Both the position numbers and the translations under genes were made by a program. A DNA stretch of 64,000 bases from NCBI RefSeq assembly GCF_001463745.1, contig NZ_BBWJ01000040.1, forward strand, positions 62,001-126,000, given 5' to 3'. Positions 44,249-53,066 of the stretch are shown here, piece by piece. Each line of letters opens with the position of its first letter. Positions within the stretch are counted from its first letter, which is position 1. This stretch comes from Aureimonas sp. AU22 (GTDB lineage Bacteria; Pseudomonadota; Alphaproteobacteria; Rhizobiales; Rhizobiaceae). The notes beneath the pieces are model-generated. The model made no database searches. It was not told where the DNA came from and saw only the letters and a list, made by a program, of their open reading frames with translations.

Positions 44249-45430
44249 CTAGATGTGCCTCCCGCTGTGCGGGTCGATCCCACGCTCTCTTAGAAGCGGC
44301 ACGACGCCCAAGGCGGCCATCGACAGCACGGCCAAGGTGACGAGCGTCGCATGGGGTCCCATCCGGGCGAGGAGCACTGCCCCGACGGTCGGCGCCAGCG
44401 CCTGCGCGACCTGGGCCGGGCGCGCCAGCCGACCCATGACGCTCGCGTAGCCGTCCGGTCCGAACAGCGCCAGCGGCACCGTCCCGCGGGCGATGGACAG
44501 GATCCCGTTGCCCGCCCCGTAGAACACCATCGCCGCGGCGACGGGGAGGATGTCGAAGGCAAGCGCGCACACGCCGACGGCGGTGAGCGCGACGGCGGCC
44601 CGCAGCGTCCACAGCGGGTGGTGTCGCCCGCGCCCGGCCATCTCAATGACACGAGCACCGACCTGCGAGGGGCCGACCATCGCGCCGAACGCCACCGCCG
44701 CCGCGAGCGTCTCGCCGCGGGCCTGGAGGAGCGTCAGGAGGTGGACCGAAACCAGCCCGAAGATCGTGCTGCACAGGACGAGGACGCCGACGAGCAGCAG
44801 GAAGTCGCGGCGTTCCCCGGCCGACTGAGACAGGGGTTCGTCGCGCCGTGCGGACGGGAGGGCCAAGCCCGCGCCGCTGGGGACGAAGAGCAGAGCCAGC
44901 GGAAGCGTGACGCAGACATGGAGCGCGGCATAGGCGAGGCAGGCGCCGCGCCAGCCGACGTGCTCGACCATGAACGCGGACAGCGGCCAGCAGACCGTGC
45001 TGGCGAACCCGCCCCAGAGGGTCAGCGTCGTGATGGCGGACCGGGCATCGGCCCCGTAGAGCCGCCCGAGCGTCGCGAAGGCCGGATCGTAGAGGCCCAT
45101 CCCCATGCCGAGGCCGACGACGACCCACCCGGCGAGGAATACGGGCAGGTTCGGTGACAGGCCGAGGACGGCAAGGCCGAGCGCCAGCAGCACGGCGCCG
45201 AGTGCCAGCACGGGACGCCCGCCGCGCGCGGAGATGGTCGCGCCGACCCGGGGCGAGGCCGCGGCCGAGACGAGAAGACCGACGCTGACCCCGCCGACGA
45301 CCCACGGAAGGGGCCAGCCCGTGTCCCGCGAGATCGGGAGCGCCAGCACGGCAGGGAGATAGACCGACGATCCCCAGGCCAGGATCTCGAAGACCCCGAG
45401 CGCCGAGATGACCTGCCAGCGCGGCCTCAC
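44249..45430 (-). CDS. MFS permease, last gene of the ars operon (ArsK-like)
   Basis: 393 residues with twelve predicted membrane segments of the major facilitator superfamily. It begins at GTG 45430 overlapping the arsB stop (GTGA), so it is co-translated with the arsenite pump; the open frame beyond is antisense to arsB. MFS proteins in this position in alphaproteobacterial ars operons include ArsK, reported to export trivalent arsenicals and antimonite. The assignment to ArsK rests on context and general resemblance. Confidence 0.75.
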   Translation of the reverse strand: MRPRWQVISALGVFEILAWGSSVYLPAVLALPISRDTGWPLPWVVGGVSVGLLVSAAASPRVGATISARGGRPVLALGAVLLALGLAVLGLSPNLPVFLAGWVVVGLGMGMGLYDPAFATLGRLYGADARSAITTLTLWGGFASTVCWPLSAFMVEHVGWRGACLAYAALHVCVTLPLALLFVPSGAGLALPSARRDEPLSQSAGERRDFLLLVGVLVLCSTIFGLVSVHLLTLLQARGETLAAAVAFGAMVGPSQVGARVIEMAGRGRHHPLWTLRAAVALTAVGVCALAFDILPVAAAMVFYGAGNGILSIARGTVPLALFGPDGYASVMGRLARPAQVAQALAPTVGAVLLARMGPHATLVTLAVLSMAALGVVPLLRERGIDPHSGRHI

Positions 45431-46731
45431 GACACGACCGGAAGCCAGACCCAAAGGGCGACGAGCGTCGCCAGCAGCACGGGCGGGGTCAGGACGAGGC
45501 CGACCCGCATGTACTGGCCCCAGGTGATCCGCTGCCCCTTGCCCGCGAGGACGTGGAGCCACAGGAGGGTCGCGAGCGAACCGATGGGCGTGAACTTCGG
45601 CCCGAGGTCGTTCCCGACGACGTTGGCGTAGACCATGAGCTCGCGGGTCAGGGGCGCGACGTCCGCCCGGTCGATGGCGAGCGCCCCGACGAGCGTGGCA
45701 GGCATGTTGTTCATGACGGAGGCGAGCGCCGCCACCACGAAGCCCGTGCCGACTGTGGCGACGAGCGCGCCCTGCTGGCCGAGCCAGACAAGGACCCCGG
45801 CGGCGATGTCGGTCAGCCCCGCGTTCCCGAGGCCGTAGACGACGAGGTACATGCCGATCGAGAACAGGACGATCTGCCACGGCGCCCCGCGCAGGACCTT
45901 CGGCAGGTCGACCACCGCCCCCTGTCCGCCGGAGAACCAGCGTCCAGCGATGGCCATCAGGACAAGGGCGGCGGCCCCGGTGACGAAGGCGATCGGCACG
46001 CCGAGCGGCCCTGTCACGAAGTAGGCAACGAGCAGGAGCGCGAGGAGCGGGAAGGCCGCGCGGAATACGGCCGGGTCGCGGATCGCGCTGCGCGGCTCCT
46101 CGAGCTGGCGCACGTCGTAGGTCGCCGGGATGTCCTTCCGGAAGTACGCCCACAGGACGAGGAGCGTCGCCGCCAGCGAGACGAGGTTCACAGGCACCAT
46201 GACCGCGGCGTAGCGGCCGAAGGACACGTCGAAGAAATTCGCGGTGACGATGTTCACGAGGTTCGACACCACGAGCGGCAGGCTGGTCGTGTCGGCGACG
46301 AACCCGCAGGCGACCACGAAGGCGAGCGCCCCGGCGGGCGGGAAGTCGAGGCGCAGGAGGATGGCGAGCACGATCGGGGTGAGGAGCAGCGCGGCCCCGT
46401 CGTTCGCGAAGACGGCGGCGATCGCCGCGCCCAGAAGGACGACGAGCGGGAACAGCCGCCGCCCGTTGCCTCCGCCCCAGCGGGCGACGTGGAGCGCGGC
46501 CCAGGCGAAGAACCCGGCCTCGTCGAGGACGAGCGAGATGACGATCAGCGCAACGAAGGTGAATGTCGCGTCCCAGACGATCTCCCAGACCGTGCCGACG
46601 TCGCCCCAGCCGACGACGCCGGTCGCCAGCGCGACGGCGGCGCCGGCGAGCGCCGACCATCCGATGCCAAGGCCCCGAGGCTGCCAGATGACGAGGACGA
46701 GGGTGGCGACGAAGATCGCGAGGGCGAGCAT
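45427..46731 (-). CDS. arsB: arsenite efflux permease ArsB
   Basis: 434-residue inner-membrane protein of the ArsB/NhaD group with about eleven to twelve helices. Visible are [19 protein letters not shown] and the conserved [18 protein letters not shown] stretch. It exports As(III) or Sb(III), either proton-driven or with an ArsA ATPase; no arsA is present here. 22 bases behind arsH. It is not an Acr3-type pump. Confidence 0.93.
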   Translation of the reverse strand: MLALAIFVATLVLVIWQPRGLGIGWSALAGAAVALATGVVGWGDVGTVWEIVWDATFTFVALIVISLVLDEAGFFAWAALHVARWGGGNGRRLFPLVVLLGAAIAAVFANDGAALLLTPIVLAILLRLDFPPAGALAFVVACGFVADTTSLPLVVSNLVNIVTANFFDVSFGRYAAVMVPVNLVSLAATLLVLWAYFRKDIPATYDVRQLEEPRSAIRDPAVFRAAFPLLALLLVAYFVTGPLGVPIAFVTGAAALVLMAIAGRWFSGGQGAVVDLPKVLRGAPWQIVLFSIGMYLVVYGLGNAGLTDIAAGVLVWLGQQGALVATVGTGFVVAALASVMNNMPATLVGALAIDRADVAPLTRELMVYANVVGNDLGPKFTPIGSLATLLWLHVLAGKGQRITWGQYMRVGLVLTPPVLLATLVALWVWLPVVS

Positions 46732-46753
46732 GGACGGTCCGGGGACAAGAGGA

Positions 46754-47479
46754 TCAGAGGGTGCGCTGGTTGACGCGCGTCGCGAGTTGCTCGGCGCTCT
46801 CGACGCGCTCGGAGTAGCGATCCGTCAGGTAGTCCGAGCGACCGCGCACCAGCCAGGTGAACTTCACCAGTTCCTCGCAGACGTCAACGACGCGGCTGTA
46901 GAGAGCCGACGGCTTCATGCGTCCCGCCTCGTCGAACTCGAGGAACGCCTTCGGTACCGACGACTGGTTCGGGATCGTCACCATGCGCATCCAGCGGCCG
47001 AGGATGCGCATCTGGTTCACGGCGTTGAAGGACTGCGAGCCGCCCGACACCTCCATGACGGCCAGCGTCTTGCCCTGCGTCGGGCGCTTGGCGCCGAGAG
47101 CCAGCGGGATCCAGTCGATCTGCGCCTTCATAATCCCGGTCATGGCGCCGTGGCGCTCAGGAGTGACCCAGACCATGCCCTCGGACCAGTCGGCGAGGTC
47201 ACGCAGCTCCTTGACCTTCGGGTGATCGGGTTCCGCCCCGTCGGGGAGCGGCAGGCCGCGGGGATCGAAGGTGCGCACCTCGCAGCCGAACCAGCGCAGG
47301 AGGCGACCAGCCTCCTCGGATAGAAGGCGCGAATAGGATCGCTCTCGGATCGAGCCATAGAGGACAAGGATGCGCGGCGAGTGCGTCGGGGCGCCGGGGC
47401 CGGCGAGCGCATCGACATCGATCGCCTGGAGCTGGTTGAGGTCGACGGAGGGCAGGTCGAGGGCAGCGGGGTCCGTCAT
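46754..47479 (-). CDS. arsH: NADPH-dependent FMN reductase ArsH
   Basis: 241 residues; flavodoxin-like fold with the FMN/NADPH loop [12 protein letters not shown] (41-52) and the ArsH segment [20 protein letters not shown]. ArsH oxidises trivalent organoarsenicals to less toxic pentavalent forms. ATG 47479 overlaps the stop of the preceding acetyltransferase gene (ATGA). Confidence 0.94.
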   Translation of the reverse strand: MTDPAALDLPSVDLNQLQAIDVDALAGPGAPTHSPRILVLYGSIRERSYSRLLSEEAGRLLRWFGCEVRTFDPRGLPLPDGAEPDHPKVKELRDLADWSEGMVWVTPERHGAMTGIMKAQIDWIPLALGAKRPTQGKTLAVMEVSGGSQSFNAVNQMRILGRWMRMVTIPNQSSVPKAFLEFDEAGRMKPSALYSRVVDVCEELVKFTWLVRGRSDYLTDRYSERVESAEQLATRVNQRTL

Positions 47480-47919
47480 CGTCCGGTCTTCTTCCACCAA
47501 AGCACGGCCGAGGCCGCACAAAGGCCCGTGGCCTGCCGGGTCGCAAGGACTGCGGCGGGTGCCTTCGTCCGTTCGACGCGCTGGAAGCCGAGCGCCGCGA
47601 GGAAGGTCCGTTCCCCTGTCGTGAAGGCGAACGCGTCGGCCGCGCCCTGGACGCGGCCGCGCTCCATCAGGTCCGCCGTGATCGCGCCGCCGACGCCGCG
47701 CCCGCGGTGTTCGGGGACGACGGCTATGGATCGCAGGAGGACGGCGGAGCCGAGGGGTTCGAAGCCGCCGATCCCGACAAACTCGCCGTCCTCGGTGGCG
47801 TAGCGCAGGAACACTCGGCCGGGCTCGGTCACGTCCTCGGTCGGCAACCCTGCCGTGGACAGGAGGCCGACGAGACCGGCCGAATCGTCGACGGCGGTCG
47901 TGACGAGCGCTGGGGTCAT
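47476..47919 (-). CDS. arsN2: GNAT N-acetyltransferase ArsN2
   Basis: 147 residues, single GNAT fold with the acetyl-CoA loop [14 protein letters not shown]. Located between arsC and arsH with ATGA overlaps at both ends, the usual position of ArsN2. Related ArsN1 enzymes acetylate the antibiotic arsinothricin; the ArsN2 substrate is not established. ATG 47919 is the start. Confidence 0.85.
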   Translation of the reverse strand: MTPALVTTAVDDSAGLVGLLSTAGLPTEDVTEPGRVFLRYATEDGEFVGIGGFEPLGSAVLLRSIAVVPEHRGRGVGGAITADLMERGRVQGAADAFAFTTGERTFLAALGFQRVERTKAPAAVLATRQATGLCAASAVLWWKKTGR

Positions 47920-48323
47920 GCCCGGGTGCCTCCGACGGTCTCCCCGTCCTCCTTCGTGAAGGTGGCAACGGGGTTCGCAAGGAGCGGCAGCACCTTCTCG
48001 GACGGGCGGCAAAGCGTGGCACCCTTGTCCGTGACGACGATCGGGCGGTTGATGAGGATCGGGTGCTTGATCATCGCCGCGAGCAGTTCCTCGTCTGTCA
48101 GCTTGGGGTCGGCAAGCCCGAGTTCGGCGTAGGGCGTGCCCTTCTCGCGCAGGATGTCCCGCGGCTTCATGCCCATCATGTCGAGGAGTTCGGCCAGGAC
48201 CTCGCGGCTCGGTGGATTCTTTAGGTACTCGATCACCTGCGGATCCTCGCCGGACTGGCGGATCATCTCCAGCGTGTTGCGCGACGTGCCGCAGGCGGGG
48301 TTGTGGTAGATCGTAACGGTCAC
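47916..48323 (-). CDS. arsC: glutaredoxin-type arsenate reductase ArsC
   Basis: 135 residues. Active-site C11 in [11 protein letters not shown] and arginines R93 (INRPIVVT) and R106 (LCRPSEKV) match the ArsC family that reduces As(V) to As(III) using glutaredoxin. GTG 48323 overlaps the arsR stop (GTGA). It provides arsenite to the ArsB pump encoded downstream. Confidence 0.94.
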   Translation of the reverse strand: MTVTIYHNPACGTSRNTLEMIRQSGEDPQVIEYLKNPPSREVLAELLDMMGMKPRDILREKGTPYAELGLADPKLTDEELLAAMIKHPILINRPIVVTDKGATLCRPSEKVLPLLANPVATFTKEDGETVGGTRA

Positions 48324-48673
48324 GAACAGGTCTCCGACGAGCATGAGGGGGCGAGGAGGTCGGCGCTGAGGTTCCCGCAGATCTCCGGGTTCCCCGAACA
48401 GCAGTCCTCTGTCAGGAAGGCGAGAAGCTGGCGCATGTCGTCGTAGCTCGCCGCATAAAGGATGCGGCGTCCGTCGCGCCATGAGCGCAGGAGCTTGGCG
48501 CGCTCCAGTGTCGCGAGGTGGAAGCTCATGCGCGTCGGCGGGATGGACAGCGCCTCGGCGATTTCCCCCGACGCCATGCCGTTCGGGCCGGCGCGGACGA
48601 GCATCCGAAAGGCCGAGAGACGGTCGGCGTGGGCAAGGGCAGACAGGGCAGCAACGGCTGAGTCGTCGTTCAT
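48320..48673 (-). CDS. arsR: ArsR family arsenic-responsive repressor
   Basis: 117 residues; winged HTH (GEIAEALSIPPTRMSFHLAT). Cysteines C91, C92 and C99 in EDCCSGNPEIC form a C-terminal As(III) site of the kind seen in several proteobacterial ArsR proteins; C111 and C116 are extra. First gene of a six-gene operon in which most junctions overlap by four bases. No ribosome site precedes its ATG. Confidence 0.93.
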   Translation of the reverse strand: MNDDSAVAALSALAHADRLSAFRMLVRAGPNGMASGEIAEALSIPPTRMSFHLATLERAKLLRSWRDGRRILYAASYDDMRQLLAFLTEDCCSGNPEICGNLSADLLAPSCSSETCS

Positions 48674-48675
48674 CG

Positions 48676-48708
48676 CTACGATATTGCAAACATCATTGTA
48701 GTGTTCAA
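48676..48708 (-). promoter_or_regulatory. ars operon promoter with candidate ArsR operator
   Basis: On the minus strand: -35 TTGAAC (48708-48703), 17-base spacer, -10 AATATC (48685-48680). An inverted repeat CTACGAT / ATTGTAG (48676-48682 and 48695-48701, 6 of 7 matching) overlaps the core promoter. The expected transcription start falls at or next to the arsR ATG (48673), hinting at a leaderless message. Confidence 0.5.
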
Positions 48709-48750
48709 GCTGGGCGTCTCGGATGTCCGCTGCAAGGTCGGACGCGAGCT

Positions 48751-48782
48751 ACGCTAGACGTCTCTTACGCCAGACGTCTCTA
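48751..48782. repeat. two tandem 16-bp repeats
   Basis: ACGCTAGACGTCTCTT (48751-48766) is followed directly by ACGCCAGACGTCTCTA; 14 of 16 bases match and each copy contains the palindrome AGACGTCT. It lies between the ars promoter and the zntA fragments. The remaining bases of 48709-48880 show no gene. Confidence 0.6.
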
Positions 48783-48880
48783 AAGGGTGGATAGCTGTCA
48801 GTCCGCTCTGGAGACGCAGGTACGGACAGCCGACATTGTCGGTCTTACTGAAGCTGTACTCAGTGAGCTCCGGCAGCGCA

Positions 48881-49019
48881 TTGGATGCTCGCCCGCCCGC
48901 CGCCCGCGGCGACGTCGTCCAGCATCTCGCCGACGAGAAAGAGGAGCACGACCGTCGCGGCCTCTTCCTCGGCGTCGATGAAGACGGTGCCTATGGCGGC
49001 AATGCTCATCAACGTCTGA
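48881..49019 (-). pseudogene. inverted fragment of a zntA-like ATPase gene
   Basis: Read on the minus strand this encodes a stretch (MSIAAIGTVFIDAEEEAATV, then VLLFLVGEMLDDVAAGGG) that corresponds closely to the membrane region encoded at 28861-28993 of the intact zntA gene (MSIAAVGAVFIGAEEEAAAV). There is no start, stop or rest of the protein around it. It abuts, head on, a plus-strand fragment of the C-terminal part of the same kind of gene. Confidence 0.8.
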
Positions 49020-49021
49020 GG

Positions 49022-49509
49022 GCGTCCGGCACCCGATCCGCCAAGCTAACGGGCGACAACAGGCGCACCGCGGAGGCGGTCGCCGCAGGCCTCGGCATCG
49101 AAGGGCGCGCCGACCTCTTACCGCAGAACAAACAGCGCATCGTGCGCGAGCTTCAAGCGGATGGCTTCACGGTCGCCAAGATCTGCGACGCCATCAACGA
49201 CGCACCGGCGCTGGCTGCCGCCGAAACGGTATCGCAATGGGCGGCGGAACCGACTTCGCGTTGCAGGCGGCCGGCGCGGCCGTCCCGCACGGACGGCTTC
49301 AAGACATCCACGACATGATCGCACGGTGGAAGAGCATCATGGGCAACATTCGGACGAACATCGCCATCGCGCTGGGCCTGGAGATGGTGTTCCTCGTCAC
49401 CACCGTCGTCGGCATCACGCGCCTCTGGCCGGCCATCCTAGCCGACACGGGCGCGATCGTCCTTGCCACCGCGAAGGCCATGCGCCTTCTCGGCTGTAGG
49501 CCCGGTTAG
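49022..49509 (+). pseudogene. 3' fragment of a zntA-like P-type ATPase gene, frameshifted
   Basis: Matches the last 160 residues of the intact ZntA (equivalent to 30041-30528): LTGDNRRTAEAVAAGLGIEG, KQRIVREL, then after a one-base loss near 49225 GGGTDFALQAAGAA and TNIAIALGLEMVFLVTTVVG to the natural C-terminus [20 protein letters not shown] has become CDAINDAP, which breaks the hinge motif. No phosphorylation site or metal site is present, so it is non-functional. It is a decayed paralogue, not a recent copy. Confidence 0.85.
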
Positions 49510-49611
49510 CCACGCCAACCAAACCCTGCGGTCGCTCCGTTTGTGGGTCAAGGCCTTCGCTGGGCGCTGACACCAGCGGAGAGGGCATTGCCTCTACGGC
49601 CGATTTGAGGA

Positions 49612-50346
49612 CTAGGCAGGGTCGTCCTCGACGGCAGCGGTCGATCCGACGGCGGAACCGCCGCCCCCGCCCATGCCACCCCCTGCGCTGCCACCTCCGC
49701 CACCGCCGCGCGCGCCATCACCCCTCTCCCGATCTCCTTTGCTCCGTCCGCCCGAACCCGACGGGTGGGCCGGACCTTGCCGCGGCAGGACAAGACCGAC
49801 CGGGACCGGATCGAGATCGAGCGCTTCACGGATGAAGTCGCGCAGCGATGCCACGAGCCTGTGCGTATGGGCGGGGCGCCCGGCAACCAACTCGCGGGCC
49901 GCCTTCTCGGCGAGCCTGACATGCTCTTCCGTCCCGAGCAGGATGATGTCGGCGAGCGAAGCCTCCACCGCGTCCCGGATCCGACGTCCGCGGTCCCATG
50001 CTGTCGGGTCCACGATAACGACGTCGGCCGTTCCGGCACCCATGGCTTCTCCTGCTGAAGCGCTCTGGCGCATCAAGTCGCAGAGATGCCGGGGATCGAC
50101 CGTCAGGGTACCCGTGAAGGATCCTCCGAGCACCTTGTAGGCCGCAATCAGGGTGCGCAGGCGCTCGTTGATCTGGCGGTTCAGGCGCTCGCGCTTCTGC
50201 TGAACCGTCAGCATGACCAGCAGTCGGATGCCGACACCGACGAGCGTGACAAGCGCCAGACCGAGGAGAGAGACGAACAGGCCCTGCCGAACAAGAGGTC
50301 GACGTTGCGCAAGGAATTCTCCTGTCAGCTTTCTGGTGCAATGCAC
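49612..50346 (-). CDS. membrane protein with Gly-rich C-terminus, unrecognised
   Basis: 244 residues: one hydrophobic segment near 25-48, a helical stretch (QQKRERLNRQINERLRTLIA), a central domain (VLGGSFTGTLTVDP ... ADVVIVDPTAWDRGRRIRDA ... IILLGTEEHVRLAEKA) and a C-terminal tail of about 45 residues rich in Gly, Arg and Ser. Starts at GTG 50346; the start is uncertain. No function can be assigned. The codon pattern and ordered central part argue that it is a real gene. Confidence 0.6.
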   Translation of the reverse strand: MHCTRKLTGEFLAQRRPLVRQGLFVSLLGLALVTLVGVGIRLLVMLTVQQKRERLNRQINERLRTLIAAYKVLGGSFTGTLTVDPRHLCDLMRQSASAGEAMGAGTADVVIVDPTAWDRGRRIRDAVEASLADIILLGTEEHVRLAEKAARELVAGRPAHTHRLVASLRDFIREALDLDPVPVGLVLPRQGPAHPSGSGGRSKGDRERGDGARGGGGGGSAGGGMGGGGGSAVGSTAAVEDDPA

Positions 50347-50414
50347 GAACGGCTGACGAGACGTTTATGGGCCGGCTCAGGCACAATCTTTTGGTCGCCA
50401 GGGCATTCATCCGT

Positions 50415-50852
50415 TCACCCTCGATAGGCAACGAGGATCGCTCCCGCGGCTATGAAGGCAACGCCCAACCAGTTCGGCGCGGACAGTCGCTCGCCGAGGA
50501 AGACGACGCCGAACACCGCGACAAGGACGACGCTCAGCTTGTCGATCGGCGCGACCCGGGCGGCGTCGCCGAGCTTCAGGGCACGGAAGTAGCAGAGCCA
50601 GGATCCTCCCGTCGCGATCCCCGAGAGCACCAGGAACAGGTACGTTCGCCCCGAGATGGATCCCGGCGACTGGAACTGGCCCGTCATCGCGAGGATCGCG
50701 CCGAGCACGATAAGGATGACGACTGTCCGGATGAAGGTGGCGAAGTCGGAGTTGACGTTCTCGATCCCGATCTTCGCGAAGATCGCCGTGAGGGCCGCGA
50801 AGGCCGCGGACGAGAGTGCCCAGAACTGCCAGGAGGCGACGGCGAACTTCAT
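50415..50852 (-). CDS. EamA/DMT family membrane protein
   Basis: 145 residues with five predicted helices, one EamA unit (FWALSSAAFAALTAIFAKIG; RTYLFLVLSGIATGGSWLCY; FGVVFLGERLSAPNWLGVAF) ending VAYRG. This half-size form matches the single-EamA proteins that probably dimerise; substrate unknown. ATG 50852 has GGAG eight bases upstream; the open frame beyond to 51002 is not protein-like. Confidence 0.85.
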   Translation of the reverse strand: MKFAVASWQFWALSSAAFAALTAIFAKIGIENVNSDFATFIRTVVILIVLGAILAMTGQFQSPGSISGRTYLFLVLSGIATGGSWLCYFRALKLGDAARVAPIDKLSVVLVAVFGVVFLGERLSAPNWLGVAFIAAGAILVAYRG

Positions 50853-50931
50853 CGGGATTGCTCCATTTTGAGAGGCGACAGCGGCGGAGGTGGTTGCCGC
50901 CGGTCGCGTCCGGGAATGCCAGTGGACTTCG

Positions 50932-52776
50932 TCATCCGATCTGCGGAATGGGGCCGGCTGCCCCATCTTCTGCGACGGTGGTCTCCTCAAGGGACTCGTC
51001 ACCCTCTCCGACCGTCCAGTGCTCGATGTGCTTGAACACGATCACCTTGTCGCGGAGGAGCGAGCCATGCTCGCGGCAGAAGGTCTCGAGCACCGGACGG
51101 TGCCCGACCAGTTCGACACACATCGTCAGCTCCGGATTGGAATACTCCCCGCTCGGCTCCTGCGCGACGCCGTGGTTGCTGTAGCCGTAGTGGGTGTGGT
51201 GGGCGATGGCGTTCATGATCCCGGCCTTCTTGGCGAGGAGCACGAGCTCGCGGTAGAGGGGCTTGCCGCCCCACAACGCGAACCGCCCCGACCCCGACGC
51301 CTTGTCGCCGGGCTTCAAGTAGATCCGGAGCATCCCGATGTCGCTCGGGCTGAGGTGGTGCGAATGGGTCATGTCGGTTCCTGTCGAGGGAGTGAAGGAG
51401 AGTGGTTCGGCAACCCGGGCTGCCCGACGGCGGCCAGGCAGGGAGAAGTCGGGCGTCGGCCTGCCGATGGTGCGCACCTCCCGCAGCGAGACGTCGGGCG
51501 GCAGGAAGCCGTGGTCGATCTTCGGCACGCCGACGCGCTGGGATAGGTAGATGCCGGAGTGGCCGCTGAAGACGTAGGCGAGGAAACAGGCCGTCGCGAT
51601 GTAGACGGCGTTCTCCGCGCCGAAGAGCTCGATGCCCATGATGGTGCAGGCGATCGGCGTGTTCGAGGCGCCGGCGAAGACGGCGACGAAGCCGATCCCG
51701 GCGAAGAGGTCGACGGGCGCGCCGATCGCATGGCCGATCGCGCTGCCGAGGCCGGCTCCGATGAAGAAGAGCGGGGTGACCTCGCCGCCCTTGAAGCCGC
51801 AGCCCAGCGTCACGACGGTGAAGAGCAGCTTCCACGCCCAGGCCCACTCGTTGGACCGGGCAGGATCGAAGAAGCCGGAGATCGTCGCGTCCGCCGGGTT
51901 GGGGGACCAGACGCCGAGGCCAAGATACTCGCGGGTCCCGAGGACGTAGACGAGACCGATGAGGAGGAGGCCGCCGAGGACGGGACGCAAGGGGGCGAAG
52001 GGCAGGATGCGCTTCACGAGGCCCTGCACGGCGTGGAGGCTCTCGGCGAAGAACTGGCTGACGAGGCCGAAGGCGACGCCCGCCAGCGCGACCTGGGCGA
52101 ATAGGAGGATGTCAAGCCTGAAGCCTTGCATCCCGTCCCCGAAGCCAATGAGGAAGTGGGTGTGCTCGATGCCCCATTGCAGGCAGACCCAGTCGCCGAC
52201 GACGGCCGCGACGAGGCAGGGCACCAATGCCTCGTACTGGATGCGACCGACCGTCAGGACCTCAAGCGCGAAGATCGCGCCGGCGATTGGTGTTCCGAAG
52301 ACCGCGCCGAAGCCTGCGGCGATGCCGGCCATGAGGAGGAGGCGGACCTCCTTCTGTCCCAGCCGCATCGCCTTGCCGAAGGCGGACGCAAGGCTGCCGC
52401 CGAGCTGGACCGCCGTCCCCTCGCGTCCCGCCGATCCGCCGAAGAGGTGGGTGACCACCGTTGAGACCAGGATCAGCGGCGCCATGCGCAAGGGCACGCC
52501 GCCGCCCGGCTCGTGGATCTGTTCGACGATCAGGTTGTTGCCGCCCTCGGCCGACCGACCGAACCAATGGTAGGCAAGGCCAACGGCGAGACCGGCGACG
52601 GGAAGCCAGTAGAAGAGGTCGGGGGTCTCGAACCTTGCTTTGGTGGCGACGTCGAGAGCCCAAAGGAACAGGGCGCAGGCCGAGCCGACGGCAGCGGCCA
52701 TCGGCAGGACGAGCAGCACCCACTTGGCGAGGACGATCGCCTGGAGGGTTCGGGTGGCAAGGGCATTCGGCGGCAT
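50932..52776 (-). CDS. CLC-type fluoride channel/antiporter fused to a DUF190 domain
   Basis: 614 residues. Residues 1 to about 440 are a CLC protein with ten or more helices; the selectivity segment reads GGNNLI instead of the chloride-type GSGIP, followed by GREGT, both features of the fluoride-exporting CLC-F clade. The last 146 residues are a DUF190 domain ([28 protein letters not shown]), usually a separate gene beside fluoride genes. An ATG at 51372 with AGGA seven bases upstream could also give free DUF190. Start ATG 52776 has GGAG. A fluoride riboswitch lies upstream. Confidence 0.85.
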   Translation of the reverse strand: MPPNALATRTLQAIVLAKWVLLVLPMAAAVGSACALFLWALDVATKARFETPDLFYWLPVAGLAVGLAYHWFGRSAEGGNNLIVEQIHEPGGGVPLRMAPLILVSTVVTHLFGGSAGREGTAVQLGGSLASAFGKAMRLGQKEVRLLLMAGIAAGFGAVFGTPIAGAIFALEVLTVGRIQYEALVPCLVAAVVGDWVCLQWGIEHTHFLIGFGDGMQGFRLDILLFAQVALAGVAFGLVSQFFAESLHAVQGLVKRILPFAPLRPVLGGLLLIGLVYVLGTREYLGLGVWSPNPADATISGFFDPARSNEWAWAWKLLFTVVTLGCGFKGGEVTPLFFIGAGLGSAIGHAIGAPVDLFAGIGFVAVFAGASNTPIACTIMGIELFGAENAVYIATACFLAYVFSGHSGIYLSQRVGVPKIDHGFLPPDVSLREVRTIGRPTPDFSLPGRRRAARVAEPLSFTPSTGTDMTHSHHLSPSDIGMLRIYLKPGDKASGSGRFALWGGKPLYRELVLLAKKAGIMNAIAHHTHYGYSNHGVAQEPSGEYSNPELTMCVELVGHRPVLETFCREHGSLLRDKVIVFKHIEHWTVGEGDESLEETTVAEDGAAGPIPQIG

Positions 52777-52870
52777 GATCTGGCTCCGGTGCGGGCGGAG
52801 CGATCAGGCAGTCTGCATCGGGTGGGATGCGGGCCGGACATCACTACTCGCCCGCCATGTTGCGGGTGGA

Positions 52871-52932
52871 GTAGGAGTCATCAGCCCATCGGAAGGCGGT
52901 TCGGCACGAGGCCCGGCAGAATCCATTGCCGT
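52871..52932 (-). ncRNA. fluoride riboswitch (crcB motif)
   Basis: Minus-strand sequence begins GGCAATGGATTCTGCC (stem P1 region and GAUGG-like loop), continues through CCGAACCGCC (the pseudoknot-forming AACNGCC segment) and ends GGGCTGATGACTCCTAC, the most conserved 3' part of the crcB motif. It lies 95 bases upstream of the CLC-F/DUF190 gene and should raise its expression when fluoride is bound. Confidence 0.8.
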
Positions 52933-53018
52933 CCCGGACGTCTACGCGATCGTCGCGAGCGCTGTCAACTAGGGTTTCATGTGCCGTCGGACACGCCTTC
53001 AGGGAACTGGTGATCGAA

Positions 53019-53046
53019 GGGAATGTTGCTCTGTTTCATGCAACTT
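53019..53046 (+). promoter_or_regulatory. weak candidate ECF promoter of the sulfite-oxidase-like gene
   Basis: GGGAATGT (53019-53026), 14 bases, then CAACTT (53041-53046), 20 bases before the start codon. Element one and spacing equal those of the two stronger copies at 56387-56414 and 61056-61083; the -10 element matches their CGTCTT in only four of six positions. Confidence 0.35.
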
Positions 53047-53066
53047 ACTGCCTTGGAGATGTCACG

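Noticed and set aside
45553-46773. Open frame of 406 codons opposite arsB
   Set aside because: Shadow of arsB; extreme Arg/Glu/Asp bias.
49022-49509. Working truncated P-type ATPase
   Set aside because: Frameshifted, lacks the metal site and phosphorylation motif, and has lost the first Gly of GDGINDAP.
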